Position numbers and translations under genes: made by a program. DNA of 64,000 nt from Sphingobacterium sp. BN32 (GTDB lineage: Bacteria > Bacteroidota > Bacteroidia > Sphingobacteriales > Sphingobacteriaceae). Where the stretch lies: NCBI RefSeq assembly GCF_030503615.1, contig NZ_CP129963.1, forward strand, positions 2,976,001-3,040,000, given 5' to 3'. Below the pieces are notes generated by a model, which worked only from the letters and a program-made list of their open reading frames with translations, had not been told where the DNA came from and did no database searches. Positions 63,724-64,000 of this stretch are shown here, in pieces; the first letter of the stretch is position 1; each line of letters starts with the position of its first letter.

Positions 63724-64000
63724 ATGAGCGCACTAGCAAGACCATCGTTCAAAGAACGATATGACAATTACATTAACGGAAAATTTGAAGCACCTTCGCA
63801 AGGAAAGTATTTTGATAACATCTCTCCATTAGACGGCAAGCCGTTTACACAGGTTGCCCATTCAACAAAAGAAGACATCGATAAAGCAGTTGCTGCGGCC
63901 AAAAAAGCATTTGAAACCTGGGGTAAAACCTCAGCGACAGAGCGCAGCATCATCTTGAATAAGATTGCTGATCGTATTGAAGAAAATTTGGAAAAGATAG
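63724..64000 (+). CDS. Aldehyde dehydrogenase, N-terminal part (cut by window edge)
   Basis: An open frame from the ATG at 63724 (MSALARPSFKERYDNYINGK) runs to the window end, giving 92 residues. It matches the N-terminus of NAD-dependent aldehyde dehydrogenases: YINGKFEAPSQGKYFDNISP, then DIDKAVAAAKKAFETWGKTS and ERSIILNKIADRIEENLEK. The catalytic Cys and Glu lie beyond the window. The 'SPxDGKPFTQV' form suggests the ExaC/acetaldehyde dehydrogenase group. It is preceded by an AraC-type operator and divergent from its likely regulator. Confidence 0.85.
   Translation, partial: MSALARPSFKERYDNYINGKFEAPSQGKYFDNISPLDGKPFTQVAHSTKEDIDKAVAAAKKAFETWGKTSATERSIILNKIADRIEENLEKI

Overview
The window is a chromosomal segment of a Bacteroidota bacterium, most likely a Sphingobacterium or close relative in the Sphingobacteriaceae. 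Three things support this. There is a serine palmitoyltransferase of the Sphingobacterium type inside a compact sphingolipid operon. The promoters follow the Bacteroidota pattern (TTTG about 19-20 bp upstream of TAnnTTTG). The gene content is typical of the phylum: GldA/GldFG, LptD beside Amidase_3 and MlaD, BT_3928-family protein, DUF4252, DUF3943 and fimbrillin-like lipoprotein.

Layout. 1-1.0 kb: the end of a fimbrillin-like surface operon led by a 53-aa peptide. 1.5-2.9: a MATE exporter. 3.0-8.5 (minus): 2-oxoacid dehydrogenase E2, CinA, LptD. 8.6-11.4 (plus): two amidase paralogues and an MCE/MlaD protein. 11.5-13.6: S9 peptidase. 13.8-16.4 (minus): CreD, an unlisted 38-aa ORF, a winged-helix regulator and a membrane protein, with the same inverted repeat in both promoters. 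16.7-18.3: tRNA-Leu and trigger factor. 18.3-24.8 (mostly minus): two outer-membrane or secreted proteins, cysE-cysM, and a DUF3037/HipA-like kinase pair. 24.9-32.3 (plus): DUF1599, BT_3928, aroK, a phosphodiesterase, gldA, an outer-membrane barrel and a fused gldF-gldG. 32.4-38.1: CoA-transferase, AraC regulator with a DUF1080 lipoprotein, rpsT, RNA methyltransferase, sucD. 38.3-40.5 (minus): ECF sigma factor, putative anti-sigma factor and two DUF4252 proteins. 41-50.5: DinB, CocE-type hydrolase, CPBP protease, PutP, a TPR protein with an HExxH motif, and an S10 carboxypeptidase. 51.2-56.3 (minus): a complete rRNA operon (16S, tRNA-Ile, tRNA-Ala, 23S, 5S) with two tandem promoters. 57.4-61.8 (minus): the sphingolipid operon. 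62-64: smpB, an AraC regulator and the start of an aldehyde dehydrogenase gene.

The most unusual content lies between genes. Four families of short repeats (TTAGAYATTAGAC tracts, TAGTAGTTAGTATTTAG arrays, TTGAACCAGGAAAGGAAGGAT inverted repeats, and G-rich 11-mers built on GGGTTTGAAA) recur in intergenic regions. Most copies lie just behind stop codons or terminators. Two large copies share the same internal order, and two copies (one of them large) have inverted ends, so they look like modular composite elements with no coding capacity. Other regulatory structure visible by eye includes a 21-bp-period direct repeat before the aldehyde dehydrogenase gene, the paired CreD-locus operators, and complementary sequences flanking 23S that would form a precursor processing stem. 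No CRISPR array, prophage, integrase or intact insertion sequence was found.
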